Shown in pieces: positions 23,112 to 35,349 of a DNA stretch of 64,000 nucleotides. How positions within the stretch are numbered: position 1 is the first letter of the stretch; each line of letters begins with the position of its first letter. The notes under the pieces are model-generated. The model was not told where the DNA came from and did not search any database. It worked only from the letters and a program-made list of their open reading frames with translations. The translations under genes were made by a program, and so were the position numbers. This DNA is from Hymenochaete sp. R1 (taxonomy: Eukaryota; Basidiomycota; Agaricomycetes; Hymenochaetales; Hymenochaetaceae). The stretch is from contig JAFREE010000049.1 of the NCBI GenBank assembly GCA_019400425.1, positions 62,001-126,000 on the forward strand, written 5' to 3'.

Positions 23112-24231
23112 ATGGACTCAAACGACAAGAATACAGGGCGAAGAAAACGAGTCATCCTTGTTGGTGTCGGGTACGATTATCGGTTTGTAGACTCGATGGA
23201 AAATTGAACGATCCAAGCACAGTGGCGCAACGTGCTCGGGCAAGACCACGCTTGCGAAGCATCTACGAGCATGCATACCAAATAGCATTATTATCCATCA
23301 GGATGTACGTGCTGTTGACCAGAATTTTTCGAGACTAATTTTTAAAATGGATATTCGATAGGACTTCGCACCAGTGAGCATACATCTGACTCACTCTGAA
23401 GATTACGCTATCTGATACGACTTCACTCTCTTGAGCCTCAGGAACTCGTTCCCGTTCACCCTGTCCACGGAGTTCAAGACTGGGATGACCCGGACGGATC
23501 CATAGAATGGCCCCGTATGCGCAACTTCATACACGAAGTGAAAGAATCGGGCGTCATTCCCTCCTCACATAAGTCCCACGATCATCTCAACGAGCAGAAA
23601 GAGATTTCTCTCGATAAGGAGCTGTATGAACGATGGAGAAAGCTGTTTGAGGAACTAGAAGGGGGTCACGAACAGGCAGAGACGGAAGTTGTTTGGGGTC
23701 TTGTGGATGGTTTCTTGTTATATTGGGATCCGGTACGCCTTTATGTCCGCTCGCATTAGTCGTCCCCTAATGTGCTTCTCTCTTCAAGGAAATATACTCT
23801 TCACTAGACGTCCGTATCTTCTTAAGAGCACCTTATGATATTCTCAAGCGTCGTCGTCACGAAAGACATGGTTATCATACTGCCGGTAAGCAGCATACCT
23901 TCTTTGAACTGAAGATATTCATCTGATACTCACAATAGTCCAATCCGATCCAGAGGGAAGCTTATGGCGTGATCCACCAGAGTATTTCGACAATATTGTT
24001 TACCCAGCTTATATTCGTGCACACGAAAACATGTTTGAAGATGGGAACGTTGAAGGTGGTAAGCTTCTTTCTCCCAATCAGCCGGGAGGGGAAGACTCCC
24101 CGGAAAAGGAGGAAAGGCAGGGCCAGCTTGTGAAGGATCTGTTGGTTTTGGAGTGCTCGATAATGAACATGGACGAAATCTTTGACCGTGCGTGTCATAC
24201 AATCTGGGAACGGTCGCAACCTACATCGTGA
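23112..24231 (+). CDS. NRK1: nicotinamide riboside kinase
   Basis: Exons 23112-23170, 23223-23304, 23362-23373 (12 nt), 23442-23732, 23789-23885 and 23939-24231 give 277 aa. The P-loop GGATCSGKTTLAKHL (~20-34) is followed by SIIIHQDDFAPELVPVH, in which the 12-nt exon encodes DFAP, next to the conserved catalytic Asp. Further family blocks are QDWDDPDGSIEW, WGLVDGFLLYWDPE, RIFLRAPYD and RRHERHGYHT, then WRDPPEYFDNIVYPAYIRAHE. This matches eukaryotic Nrk1, which phosphorylates nicotinamide riboside (and nicotinic acid riboside) with ATP in NAD+ salvage. A poorly conserved insertion rich in Lys/Glu lies near the middle. It converges on MIA40, with 283 bp between the stops. Confidence 0.9.
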
Positions 24232-24514
24232 TTATTCCCAGCAGCGCACCCCCTTTCGTGAAAGGGGCCAGAATGTATAAGAATATAATTTAAATACTTC
24301 TATTTTGTTATATTATCCAAAGCAAAGAGCAATCATCAATCATTTCGTGAGCAGTGGATTGGTTTCGTTGAGCAAATAAGCGTCTAAATACATTAGGCAA
24401 ATAATACTTATATGTGATGCAATGCGACTGTAGGGGAGAAAATGACTGCGGAAGACAACATTTTGCTACGAATAGTCCATTCAGAACTTCCCAAGTTCCA
24501 CAGTGATATTAATA

Positions 24515-25413
24515 TTATAACGAAGATGAAGAAGTGGTCGAACTGGGCACGGGCGTAGGTCCTGGGAGGGGAGTCGTGGCGGGCACCGGCGACGGTAGGC
24601 TCGAAAGAGGTTCATTTGTCGCGAGTCCCGGAGAATCCGTCCCCGAAGATGACTCCGAACTGGGACCATCTTCGTCGTCCTCGGCCATAATTTCTATGAC
24701 GCAAAAAATTGGGCCACATGAGCGAACAGTCCATGAGAAACAAAGTTTTACACCTCAACATACCTTCTCCGTACACTTCTGGATGCGCCCTGAAGCAGTC
24801 TTGCATTCCCTTGAACTTCTCCACACATTCAATCCCCTTCGGCTCTTCTTTACTATATACGAAGCACGAGAACGCCTCCCGAAATTCCTGGCCGCACGGA
24901 CCGTGTGCCATGCCACCGAGGCAGGGGCAGTCCCAGTTGATTTCGCCCGTCTCTGGGTTGAAGGCACCACCGCTGCCAGAGTCCTCTCCTTCGGACGATG
25001 CTTCAGGGTCCGTAGTAGAGATCGACGTAGACTCTGGAGGCGAATCAGAGGGAAATGACGAGTCTGATGAGGACTCAGTCATTGGTTCGGAAGCCTTTGT
25101 GGATGCCTTTGCCTTTCTTCTGTCTGTCATTGCTGTTAACAGTTGCTTTAGACCTAGAGACACGAAATTGCTCACTAGTCTCGCCCTCCTTCGCGTCCAA
25201 CTTTACGACATTGTTCAGCGCCAAAGATACCGAAAACGCGAGTACAATACCACCAGCGAGAACACCTGTTCTAGCCCATCGCTGTCCGCTATGCTGTTGA
25301 GCCGAAGCAATTGACTGCGTCGACAGATATTTTCTACCGGGGTTGCTCACAAAATTGGCTTGAAAGTGCTTATGAGGCGCACGACGAGCGGCGATGCGGA
25401 AAATAGTAGACAT
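24515..25413 (-). CDS. MIA40: Mia40/Tim40, intermembrane-space import oxidoreductase
   Basis: Exons 25176-25413, 24764-25132 and 24515-24693; 261 aa. Layout is that of fungal Mia40: an arginine-rich mitochondrial presequence ([17 protein letters not shown]), a single hydrophobic anchor near residues 48-70 ([18 protein letters not shown]), a Ser/Glu/Asp-rich linker, then the CHCH domain with the redox-active CPC (~150) and twin CX9C pairs ([11 protein letters not shown] and [11 protein letters not shown]). A Ser/Pro/Thr-rich tail ends the protein. Mia40 binds incoming small cysteine-motif proteins in the intermembrane space, oxidises them and passes electrons to Erv1. The first intron is only 43 nt. 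The CPC and all four CX9C cysteines are intact, so the protein should be functional. Confidence 0.95.
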
Positions 25414-25658
25414 CGTGGTCGTTACTGAGAAACGGCAAAGGTTTACGACGTCAATGGTCTAGGACGAAAGAAAGTCGGTATCGACGAAAAAGCTGAGCAA
25501 GAATCTCTCGAAAGGCATTATGTAACGTCATATACAAATTAGGCGATACTCCGCGTCATTCGGACTTTGCCACCGTCTTCTACGATAACATTTCTTTTTT
25601 GTATTCACAAGTTAAAGTGTCAATCCGCCTACGAAAAGGGTCAACTACACGGGGTAGC

Positions 25659-26604
25659 TTAGTCATTGTTCAAAAGTGAGTCTGATAAATCTGCACCAAA
25701 CACATTATTCCACGTATCAATCCTTTCCTGAAGTTTGTCCGAAACCAACGAATCGATCAGCTTTAACGCCTGAAGAAGGTCCTCCGTCTTCAAGGAGTTT
25801 GCATGAGCAGTTACCAGCGTATTTGGGAGCTCGTCTGACAAAGCGAAATCCTTCAGTTGGTAATCGTCCCTTTGGGGATTATGTGCGACTGTAATGCCAT
25901 TAATCAATCAGAAATTTGCCCACTCGAGCGGGCTCATCTCATTGAAAAATACAAAACGAAACGCACTTCGAAACTCTATGGAATCTGGGCGATCCATCCT
26001 CCACAAATGATAGTACTTCAAAAAATTACCTCTCTTGAGCTCTGCAAAATCGGACGTCGAAAAGAACGTTAAATTCACCGTATTTGGCTATCAAAAAGCG
26101 GCGATATAATCGCGTAAACTCACTGGAGAAGATCTTGTTTAATGTAAACATTACCGCGTGCAAGTCCCCGTACGTACTCGGCCCCGCATCTTTCTGCGGC
26201 GTGATCTCAATCCAGTTCTTCTGCGACGACGGGTTGGAAGTAGCAGACGTATATGACGCCTCCGAAACATTATCGTCCCCGATACTACTCCCCTTTGATC
26301 CCCTGCGAAGCCGCTTTGAAAAGCTGACAACGCTGTCGCGCCTCGACGCTATTTTCTCCAGCGCATGAGAAAAGCTCGGTGCTCTACGCATCAGTTTTGG
26401 CGAGGGTTGCTTGAATGTGGGCGACTGCGTAGCAGACACAGCTTTCGGCGGACCGTCACGATGTTCTTGGGCGTCTTTGTCATGACCCTGGCCATGATCG
26501 CAACCTTTTACTTCAAGCCGAGTGAGCCCTTTGGAATTCGATGGCCCACCAACCGCCGAGTTTTGTGGTTCTCTGTCCGTAAACGAACCCTTTCGCTTAC
26601 TCAT
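25659..26604 (-). CDS. conserved-looking protein of unknown function
   Basis: Exons 26124-26604, 25967-26041 and 25659-25888; 261 aa. The N-terminal half is Ser/Lys/Arg-rich and probably disordered (MSKRKGSFTDREPQNS...). The C-terminal half is helical: DLHAVMFTLNKIFSK, then LKRGNFLKYYHLWRMDRP, HNPQRDDYQLKDFALSD and LLQALKLIDSLVSDKLQERI. Splice choice: the GTGAGT donor at 26123 and TTTGCAG acceptor at 26042, and the GTGCGT donor at 25966 with an ACAG acceptor at 25889, are the only pair that keeps the frame. No signal peptide or membrane segment. I do not recognise the family. It lies head-to-tail behind MIA40 with 245 bp between. Confidence 0.55.
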
Positions 26605-27763
26605 GGGTGAGTGGCGTACGAGGTGACAGAGCTATACGGAAGTTCGTAGGCAGACCGATGGGGGTCCTTATAATAAAAGACAGAACACTATGCAGGCACC
26701 CTCAGAAGTCGGCAAGCATACCTGATTTGCAACGACAATACTGAAGTTTGCTGCAGAAATTGAATTGCTACGTAAAGTTTGTCTAAAAATGTATTCTTGC
26801 CCGTCGTCAAGCGCCTGCAAAATCGTACTTCCACTATTTCACCCAATGTGCCCTTAATCAGGGGGCCTCGACAACGAACACTAATGCAGTAGTAAATCAC
26901 TGGAATTAACTCTTTGAGCTCTCAGTCCGCGTTTTGCGAGATGCGAAGTCCTGTCTGATGAAAGTGGTATGGTCAACGTGCAGTTGAGCCATCGCCTAGG
27001 CAGATGTGGCGAGCCAATCTAGGCAAAATATAAGCGTTTGCTTCTGCAGGACAAAGTAGAAGGGGGACACCTAATTGCACGGCCCTACGGAAACGGCGGC
27101 GAGCGTCCTCTCTACAGAATCTTTAATCTTAGATGTCCTTTGCACAAAAAAGTGAGCACCCTGACACTGAAGCTTTAGCAGAGATCGCGTTAGTTCGTTC
27201 ACTTTGCATGTCTGCCACTCACCGGAGTCGCCATTTAGACGTGTTTGGTCCTTGTTGTCATAGCACAGGTATTGTGTCTCACTTATCCATGAATGCTCGT
27301 GATTCGGTAGCCATCATATTTGATACAAAATTTGACCATGAGGTCAAGACCAGCCCACAGCCTACGAAAGTAATGGCGAGTTCGGACCCGAATGATTAAG
27401 CTGGAATAACCCACTGCGGACGTCGTTTCTATATATGAGACTTGATACAGTACATAGGGGTTGATCCTATTGCATTTCAATAAGTATCATTCTGTGCTTT
27501 ATAGAACGAAACGACTGTAGACTCACATTGATAGTCCATCACTCGCCGACAATGCTCTGGTCCGCATTTCTCCTCTCGTCGCCAAGGCTGCAGAAGGCAA
27601 ATCAAACGTCCGAAACACCAGTTCATGACATGAAACATGAATATCGCAGTGAGCCGCACGTAACATACTTTTCACAATCCTCTCATTCTAGGTTATAAAA
27701 GAAAGGTCAGATCGTTTACGACGGGTTGAAAAGTCGACAAGTTCTTACGCGTCTTCATTTGGA
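26605..27763. other. intergenic region
   Basis: Divergent spacer between two unrecognised genes. It carries ORFs up to 88 codons (27133-27399 +) with no recognisable motif. Nothing else is supported. Confidence 0.4.
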
Positions 27764-28783
27764 ATGTCTTCAAACACTGGTATTCGACTCTATACCTATG
27801 ATCGATCGCACAGCGTGAATTGGGATGCTACGAAACTTGATAAAGGTAGCGTAAAGAGAGTCAACGAATGGATCAGAGGTGAGCATAACTTTATATGGTT
27901 ATAAAATTTACGCACTTATGCGCGTAATACGTACTTTTCATGCGCATTGAACGTCATTTTTGTTGGTCGTGCATGCGCTTCACCCCCACAGACCATGGCG
28001 GACAACTGCGACGTTGGGGGTTGAACCTCAATTACAACGGGTTTGATCCCTCCAAACGGCACAGTTTCTCGTGTGAGTCCCCCAAGGCCACCCCTTCACG
28101 CTTAACATCATTCATACTGACTGATTTGTTCGTTCTCTTCTCCGGCCTGGCTAAATCAATGCACTGAAAAGTTGAGTTTATGCCTAGCAATAGTTTCGAG
28201 GGCATGCCCAAGTGCGAGACCGTCGCAGATATTTCCCTAACCGAAGCGCTCGATGAGATCATCTTCAAGGTATACGAGACGAAACAATACTTAGTACAGA
28301 TTCACCCAGATAACCAATTGTGGGATGACACCCTTTTATCCACCCAGGAAGTCCAAACCTGTAAAGATTTCTTTAAAGGTGAGTCATCTATATGATCATC
28401 AGCAATTTCGTCTCACAGGCGCCGAATGTCATCGTCCATCCTCGACAGATAATAAAGATGAAAAGAACGCAGTTTATCCTCTAATAGCCAAGTATAAGCC
28501 GTGGGTGTACTACTTCCCTCGTAGGATGGCAAAAGGAAAGAAGCACAAGTTCCTTGGTCCGTACTTTGTTCGTCCGTCACATACAATCCACTCACTCGTA
28601 TCTTGGACCTCAGTCGCAATCCCCATAGTCGATGACAAGGGTGTACAGCGTACCCTCCTGGCGCGCGCTCAGCACGAGGTGCTCAAGTCAGCGTTGGCGG
28701 ACATCAACGTTGCTATTAACGAAGAGATCGAGCGACACGTGGCGTCCCAGAAGCGGGAGAATAGGGACTCGAGGCATAGATAG
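27764..28783 (+). CDS. unrecognised soluble protein
   Basis: Exons 27764-27878, 27992-28072, 28172-28378 and 28419-28783; 255 aa beginning MSSNTGIRLYTYDRSH. All junctions keep frame and use GTGAG donors. The sequence is mixed alpha/beta and soluble: DGGQLRRWGLN-like block near residue 40, FDPSKRHSFS, an acidic central region (VADISLTEALDEIIFKVYE), KPWVYYFPRRMAKGKK, and a helical C-terminus ending in charged residues (NEEIERHVASQKRENRD). There is no signal peptide, transmembrane segment or catalytic motif that I know. The gene converges on an alpha/beta hydrolase. It may be lineage-specific. Confidence 0.5.
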
Positions 28784-28975
28784 GATGGCTGTTCACTAAC
28801 AATGAGACGGTAAAGTGCAACATAGTGAACAGATGTATATATGATAAATACGATCTGGTAATTAGAGCTGATCAGCGAGTAAATTAAATATAAAGAGAGT
28901 TGAGTACTTACTTATATAACTTAAGCTCCAAACTCTAAGCAAAATAAGCAAATAAAAATCCATCCGCGAAAAGTC

Positions 28976-30369
28976 TCAGTCTCCTAAAAACTTCGCAATC
29001 GCATCCAAGGTAAGCGTCCTTTCTGGCTCCGCGTACTCCATGCACAGATAATCATGGAACGCGTTATTCCCTTCGAAGTACTCGACTCTTTCCTTTCCAA
29101 GTTCCGTCTGCATCCTATCTTTCAAACACCGGATGGAGTCAATCATTACTTCCCCACCACCGCCGGTAATGAACGTCTTTGGAAATCCCTCGAAGTGCCC
29201 GATGCCTTCGGAATCGGATTTGGTATCGGTAAGTTCCCTCGCACCCGGCGATACGTACAAACTTGTGATAAGAGACGGGTCGAAAGGCTGAAGGAACGTC
29301 GGAGGGGCACTGATTTGGTTCGGGGCATCGGGGAGTCTAAGATAGTCCGATATCTTGTTTGCAACATGAGAGGAGTCAGGGCCCAGAGTCGCGAAGGAGC
29401 CAGTCATGTCCACCCAAGGAGAACACATGATAAGGTATCCTGGTACGCCAGGGAACTTCATCCTGCTCACGTTCTTCTTCAAGTCTTCGTCAGAGGAAGA
29501 CGAGGATGATAACGAAGACACCGTTCCCGGCGAAGGTGAGTTGATATCGACCAAGTAGCGTGTCAACGCCTGTGCCAAATTTCCACCCGCCGAATCACCT
29601 AAAACCACGATCTGGCCCTCCTCGAACCCCAGTTCGTTCGTCAAGTACCAGTACCCTGCCAGCGCGTCTAGCAATGCTGCCGGAAACGGATTTTCTTCTC
29701 CGGGATCTACCACCTTGTTCGGTGCTGCCGAGAGGCGGTATTCGATCATGAGGACGCGCGAAACGGAGGAACACCGTTCAAAGACCCCCTTCGCGGCGAG
29801 GGTGACTTCTTGCGTTGGGTGAGCGGAGAGGAACATGTACGCGCCGCCATGCAGGAAAAGTATGACCTTCTCGTCTGCAGTGACGGGCTTTGAATATGGA
29901 ATGCTATTGGGCTTGTGGAGCCAGTAGCCGGGTATCCTTTTGGGTGAGACGTTGGCTGTTTGCGCCCATCGGCGGAGGTTGCCTGTGATGATGGACTCGG
30001 GGGCCGGGTTCACCCAAAGACCTTCTATACCTTTGCCGAGCTCAAGAGCATGATGAGAAGGTGTGTGCCTGATTAGATTAAGAGAGCTAAGGATGCTGTT
30101 ATTTCACCGTATGCTTCAAAGAAGAAAAACGCGACGACGCACGAATTGTCGACCCTAAACGCAAACCTCAGCACCTCGACTCCTATGCACTTCTTGACGT
30201 TCCAGGATCTTCTGGGGCGGTTTGAAGGCAAGGCGTACTTCGCTGACCAGTACGGTATTCTAGCTACCATAGACATGAAGCACATATAAGCGTAGACCTT
30301 TTGTAGAGGCTCTGGAAGTCGACGCCAGGCAGGCCCTTGAGGATCCCCCGTCAAAACTTTAGAAGTCAT
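28976..30369 (-). CDS. alpha/beta hydrolase, HSL/esterase type (paralog 1)
   Basis: Exons 30143-30369 and 28976-30068; 439 aa. A short N-terminal part (WRRLPEPLQKVYAYM, possible amphipathic or membrane-associated helix) precedes the catalytic fold. Oxyanion-hole motif ILFLHGGAY, nucleophile elbow VLGDSAGGN, and a late EGNNAFHDYL placing the catalytic His are all present; an acidic residue near GGGGEVMIDS may complete the triad. This is the hormone-sensitive-lipase-like family of carboxylester hydrolases. Related genes lie at 35350-36620 and 37173-38436, with the same exon layout (one intron after the N-terminal ~75 codons). Compared with these, paralog 1 has a Ser-rich insertion (SSLSSSSSSDEDL) in the cap region. 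Confidence 0.88.
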
Positions 30370-31225
30370 GGTGGTGATGGTGATAGTTGGTGTCCAAGGG
30401 ATGGTTCAAGACACGATATCGAGGCTGATAAGCTTAACAGTAGGAGATTCCGGAGTACCATCATGTACCTGTGTGAGCGTGAAGCGGAATTTCAGGACTG
30501 ATGTCTTCCATGATGGATGGTGTTACAAGAATGCTGCATTCGGGTCCTTCGCCGGCCAGGAGCCAGGAGCCAGGAACAATCTCGCGTATATCACGTGGAG
30601 GGTTCTCACGTTACTCCGATCATTTCGGACAACCTCAGCGTCATCCCGCATATTGACTGACCGACTTCACTGAAATTGATTGGTACATATTTTAAAGCAC
30701 ATGCCTTACACGAACTTCATGATAACACATTAAAACATTGCATTTTTTTCTCACATTGTGGTAACAGATGGCAGGTCACAAATCGAGAGCAAAAGAGACA
30801 GAAACACAAGACATCGTAGAGATAAATGGAATAAAGGAATTCGCGGAAGAATGGAGAAGGGTTGGTTTGGGATCATCTCTTTTTCGATGAAGACAGATAT
30901 CGCGTAGTGAGAGGGATGGTGGTTGACGCAACGGGGAATGGGAAATAAAGGAAGGCTATGGATTGCATGAATGGCTTCGAATGTTCATAGGGCATGATAT
31001 GTTGGTGATGGAGGCAGTGGTACAATGGCGAAAAGAATCCTTACCGAAATGATGCAGTAAAACACATGGGCATTATAGACTTCCATGCGATACGTGAATG
31101 AATAAAGAAATGAAAATGAAAGGGAAGCGGGCGGACGAAAGATGGGCGCAGAGAAAGGCACACTTAGCTCTGAAGCGCGCGCCCAGAGCAAGATGAAAAA
31201 AAGAGGCAAGGTGAACAAGTCACAG
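30370..31225. other. intergenic region
   Basis: Holds the promoter of hydrolase paralog 1 and the 3' flank of CDC6. ORFs are short, and the 30985-31245 minus ORF has no recognisable features. Confidence 0.4.
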
Positions 31226-33398
31226 CTACGCCCCTTCCACGGCATCCTCGAACCCTTCTACTTCCTCTATCATTGCCAGTGCCGCGGCATCCTTGGCTTT
31301 GGCTTCCTTCTTCATATTTCCGAGCTCCTTCGCCCAAAGGCTTCGAATATCGTCCTCAAGCGGATCGCCGTCCTCGCTCGTCGATTTGGCCCCGATCCCA
31401 AGACCACGCACGACCTCGACCTCCCGTATGTCGGTTTGGATTCGCATAGCTTGCGGAGAACCCGAACCCTTCGTCTTGGTCCCGGTGGAAAAGGACGTTG
31501 TGCGCTTCATCGCGCGCCCTCCAGAAGGCGATCCCATTGCGACAAGACCTGTGGTGTCCAACACTCCGAGGATGTCCGTGAACTCCGAACGTGAGGCAGG
31601 TGAAAAAATGTCGGCCATTGTCAAGAGGGAGCTGTAGTAAGAGTATAGCTGACTGGAATCGACGCTTTCACCAACACTCTTCGAGTCCGAGGACTGCGAA
31701 CCCGTTCGTTTCATTGCCGTTTTCTTCGTCGGCGTCAAAGGAACAGGCGACACCAAGCGATTCAGAGGGAGAGTGGCTTGCAGACGTCTACAGGCGAGTA
31801 CAAGGGCAAGCAGAACGAGTCGTTGCTGGAAACCAAGGCTTTGAACCTTCTTCACCGTCTCGGAGTTGCACGCGACTGTGCCTTTTGTTTTTGAGTTTGC
31901 AGGTGTAAAGGATTGAAGAGCAGATAAAATATGTGATGGGGAAACGGTCGGTTTGGATGCAGGGATTCCAGATGGACTTGAAGAGGGCGACTCGTCCAAA
32001 GATGTCGAAGGAACGGCGGTATCGATGGCTCCGCGAAGGACTTCGAAAAGAACGCGCACATCTCCAGTAAGAGCCGAAACCTTTTTGGTGAGGAGCTTGA
32101 CAGTGGGGAGAGGGATCAACTTCCGAAGCTCGTCCTGCGGAAGGTTTTCGAACCTCTTGTTGAGAATAGCTTCGAGTTCCGTCGGAGTATACGGTGCAAA
32201 ATGCATTGTCTTAATTTTGATGCTCGTTCCTTTCCCGAGCTCATCATCGAGAGATAAGGGGATGACGGAGGACACAGAGGTGAGTGTATGGGTGTTGGCG
32301 ATGCCCATGATCCTGATCTTTTTTGGGTACAAGGCAGCGAGCGCGAAGAGAGACTGCAGCGTGGATGGTGAGTTTCCGGTAAGGTTATCGAGTTCATCGA
32401 GCACCAGGACACTAGAAACACGATTAGTTTCAGCTCGGAAAGTAGAGGCGGAGCACGCACCATTTCATGTCGCACTTTTTGTCAGCAAGGAGCTCGCACA
32501 CCTCGTTCTTGCCTTGTGCTTTCTTCGAACCTTTCCTTCCGGACTTCTTAGGTACGACGGCAGCGAACTCTTCGGACAACCTTTGCCAAAGGACGTCCAA
32601 GCCGGAGATAGCCATGCAGTTTATGAATATAACTTTGACATCCTCGGCGATATTCGCAGAAGCGATGATCGAGTTTACAAGTGCAGTCTTCCCTGTCCCT
32701 GGTGAACCAGAGACATATAGCACTGACTCTGAAACGTCAGTGTCTTCATCGAGACTATGGAGGAAAGACTCGATAACGGTCTTCTCGGACTCGCGGCCGT
32801 CCGAGCTCATAGTGGTACCGGCATTGGAGGTGGCCCGAAGAAGGGCCCGAGCGCGAATGTGAATCGGGAGAGCGAACGGCGGGGTAATGGGCGGTGTTGC
32901 AAGGGAAGGGTTATGGAGCTCAGTAGATGGTGTCTGCAGGAGGGATGCTTGGGTTGCGCTTCTACGTAATGCTGCAGATCAAGGTAAGCAAAACAAGACC
33001 ATACAACAAATTATCGGCAAAACCATGAAGACCACACCATCACCGCGACAAAGACGGGAAAGCATTCACTCACCGGTACGAGACACTGTCGAGACAACGG
33101 AGATGTCCGAGCTAAAACTTGAGCGTCTACTAAGACGCTGCGGAGTCGAAGGCGATTCTTGAAGTAAAGCCCGCAGGGGCGGGATGTTCTCCTTGTTCGC
33201 CCTGCAGTCGTTTTCGTCGACCACGCATTTGGTCTTCGCGCGCTTGGATTTCGGAGTCAATTCCGGAGTCTGCATGCCCATCGAGTTCGCCGAGGAAGTG
33301 GTGGAGGAGCGTGATAGCGACGCTCGTGTCGTGCGCTTTCCGAGGATGGACGAGGTGGTCTGCGAGCGCGTCAAGCGCTGCGGTGAGGAGGAGGCCAT
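31226..33398 (-). CDS. CDC6: Cdc6/Cdc18 replication licensing ATPase
   Basis: Exons 33074-33398, 32461-32971 and 31226-32411; 673 aa. The N-terminal ~150 residues are basic and Ser/Thr-Pro rich (SPQRLTRSQT, TPELTPKSKRAK, STPQRLS), typical of CDK-regulated degradation and nuclear targeting. The AAA+ domain carries Walker A in VSGSPGTGKTALV (~197), Walker B VLVLDELDNL (~280), sensor-1 IMGIANTHTL and sensor-2 TGDVRVLFEVLRGAID. A C-terminal winged-helix region follows (QQRLVLLALVLACRR, SEFTDILGVLDTTGLV). Cdc6 works with ORC to load the MCM2-7 helicase at origins in G1. A palindromic CGCG element about 210 bp upstream suggests MBF/E2F-type G1/S control. A 250-codon + strand ORF (31953-32705) is its shadow. 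Confidence 0.95.
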
Positions 33399-34319
33399 CG
33401 CTGAGGTGATGCCAACGACGTGTGAATGAGAGATAGTAAGTGTGAATCGTCGTTAGTCGACGACGACGACGGAAGAGTAGAGGATGTATGTGGTCGGAGG
33501 AAGATGAGGAGGAGACGAGCGAGCCGTGGCTGCTTTATTGGGAGACGAAGCGTGAGAACAAACGTGACAAAACCCAGTGACAGAGACCCTGTCACACTCG
33601 CGTAAACCGCGTCGCGACGCGTTTAATTGAATAACGTGATCGAAAATTCCCTCTTTCAACTCTGCCGCTTGTCCTCCAACCACCACGAGGCTCTGATCTC
33701 ATCGATTGCGATTGTGAAGGTGTGTGCTCTTTCAAAAACTTCACAACTTCTTTACAAATAATGTACGCTCAGTACGACTCACGAATCTCTTATTCTCAGA
33801 ATTGCAGTCACAGATGAGCGATATTTTCACTTGTTGTCTGATCATCATGCCATCATCTCGGAAAGGTCAGCCCCTCCGGAAACCCGGAAATAGTAGCGAT
33901 CATCAAATCATTTTCCAGCCATACATCTTATAGTCTACGAGCGCTGAGAATCTGAAGTTACATGCTCTTTCTCGTCTCGTCGCTTTCTTTCGACTCGTTC
34001 GAAGTGTCAACGGTCCACTGGCTTTTCCACTTTGACGTGTCGGCCATCAACCCTAGCCTAGCCCAATTTCTTTTCTCACAACTTCCTCACATACTCCTGG
34101 AAAATCCACCGCACTATTAGCTTGGAATATTCAATGAAAGTATTCAACTTTTCTACTCACAAACCAAGTCATAAGGTATTCCATTTTCCAAGGCTTGAAA
34201 AAAGGATGATCATTTGGTTCTGCGCTTAATGCTCGACAGAGGACTAGTAGCCCTACTGATATTTGTTTACTTGTAGTTTTGGACAAACATCACTCAGTTA
34301 GCGTAGCCTTCTTCGACCT
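33399..34319. other. CDC6 upstream region and spacer
   Basis: Contains the CGCG palindrome at 33604-33624 and otherwise only short ORFs. The 77-codon minus ORF at 33453-33686 may be part of the CDC6 leader but has no recognisable features. Confidence 0.4.
33604..33624. promoter_or_regulatory. CGCG-rich palindrome containing an MCB (ACGCGT) element
   Basis: A near-perfect palindrome centred on TCGCGA and flanked by AAAC(C)GCG and CGCGTTT, with ACGCGT at 33617-33622. It sits about 205-225 bp upstream of the CDC6 start. ACGCGT is the MluI cell-cycle box bound by MBF in yeasts, which controls G1/S genes including CDC6. Confidence 0.5.
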
Positions 34320-34791
34320 ATGGCAAGGGGAGGTGCCAATCACGATGGCGCAAGGAATGGTCTGAGAGTTTCACTAAATGTACGTCTGTTCCAAGTCTAG
34401 TCACGTCCGAGCGCATTCAATCTGACTTGTTGTAGGTGGTGTCTCTTCTCTCCTTTCGGACAACGGTTCCCTGGGCTGCGTTCACTCACCCGTCACCAGC
34501 TAGCTTGGCATTATACTTTTACGAGTTTCTATACGGTTTCCGACAAGGCGTCTCAAAGGAATATTTCGGTCTTAATCCTGGTGTTCCACAGCGTGCAAAC
34601 TTTGCCAGAAGAAAAGAACCCAGTTACCAGACTATTGAGCTCCAGTCGGGTTGTGGAAATAGTGATGTTGGCTCGAGCGTGGAGAGCTTGGAGGGCTGGA
34701 ATGATCTACGGTAAACTCTGCCGCTTTCTCTAAGCTTTCACTCACGAATGTTTGGTACAGTGTCTTGTCAAAACGGATGGGGTGCGCATAG
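34320..34791 (+). CDS. possible small orphan gene
   Basis: Exons 34320-34379, 34436-34710 and 34761-34791 join in frame (121 aa), starting MARGGANHDGARNG. The GTACGT donor at 34380 and TGTAG acceptor at 34435 are good, and the second intron (GTAAAC...GTACAG) is acceptable. The middle has a short hydrophobic/aromatic patch (SLALYFYEFLYGF). No family is recognised, and the reading could be a chance assembly of open frames. Confidence 0.3.
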
Positions 34792-35349
34792 TGGTGCGCT
34801 CTTTCTCGTGCGAGTAAAATCCCCTTCGCTGCGCAGATTAATTGTTCTTACAGATTTCTGAAGAATTTATCAGGAAGAAAACATATGCAAGTATCACACT
34901 ACAATGGGGGTCGGTTATGACATCATACGGCGAGCTTAAGTTTCTGTTCTGTCTTTGGACCCGCTCTTATATTGATTCATTTACAGTAATAACTTTATTT
35001 TGGTAAAGACATCAAATCAAATCTTTTTCAACAGAGCAAAATAGAAGACGGCCTCTTGGTATATTCATTGGATGCTAACCACCGGTATCGATGATATCAA
35101 TCATGGGTAATTACGCCCTCCTTGTTGCGAAGAGATGAGACAATCAGCACCGTGAGTAGTTTTAAAACTTCGTCAAGTGCGATGACTGTTTGAGTTGCGT
35201 GCTCAATTTCTGTCCTTTCCAGTCCTCCTCGAAAAACCTACGTGTCGGCATTATCCTCAATCGTATCCTCGATGTACATGCGTGGTATGAAAATCATGAG
35301 AATCGTCGATCGTCAGTGAGCACAAAAAGTACGAATTAATGTCCGAGCT
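34792..35349. other. intergenic region
   Basis: Separates a doubtful small gene from hydrolase paralog 2. Only short, featureless ORFs; A/T-rich around 34980-35040. Confidence 0.4.

Noticed and set aside
31953..32705. 250-codon + strand ORF
   Set aside because: Antisense shadow of the CDC6 AAA+ domain exons; no recognisable domain of its own.
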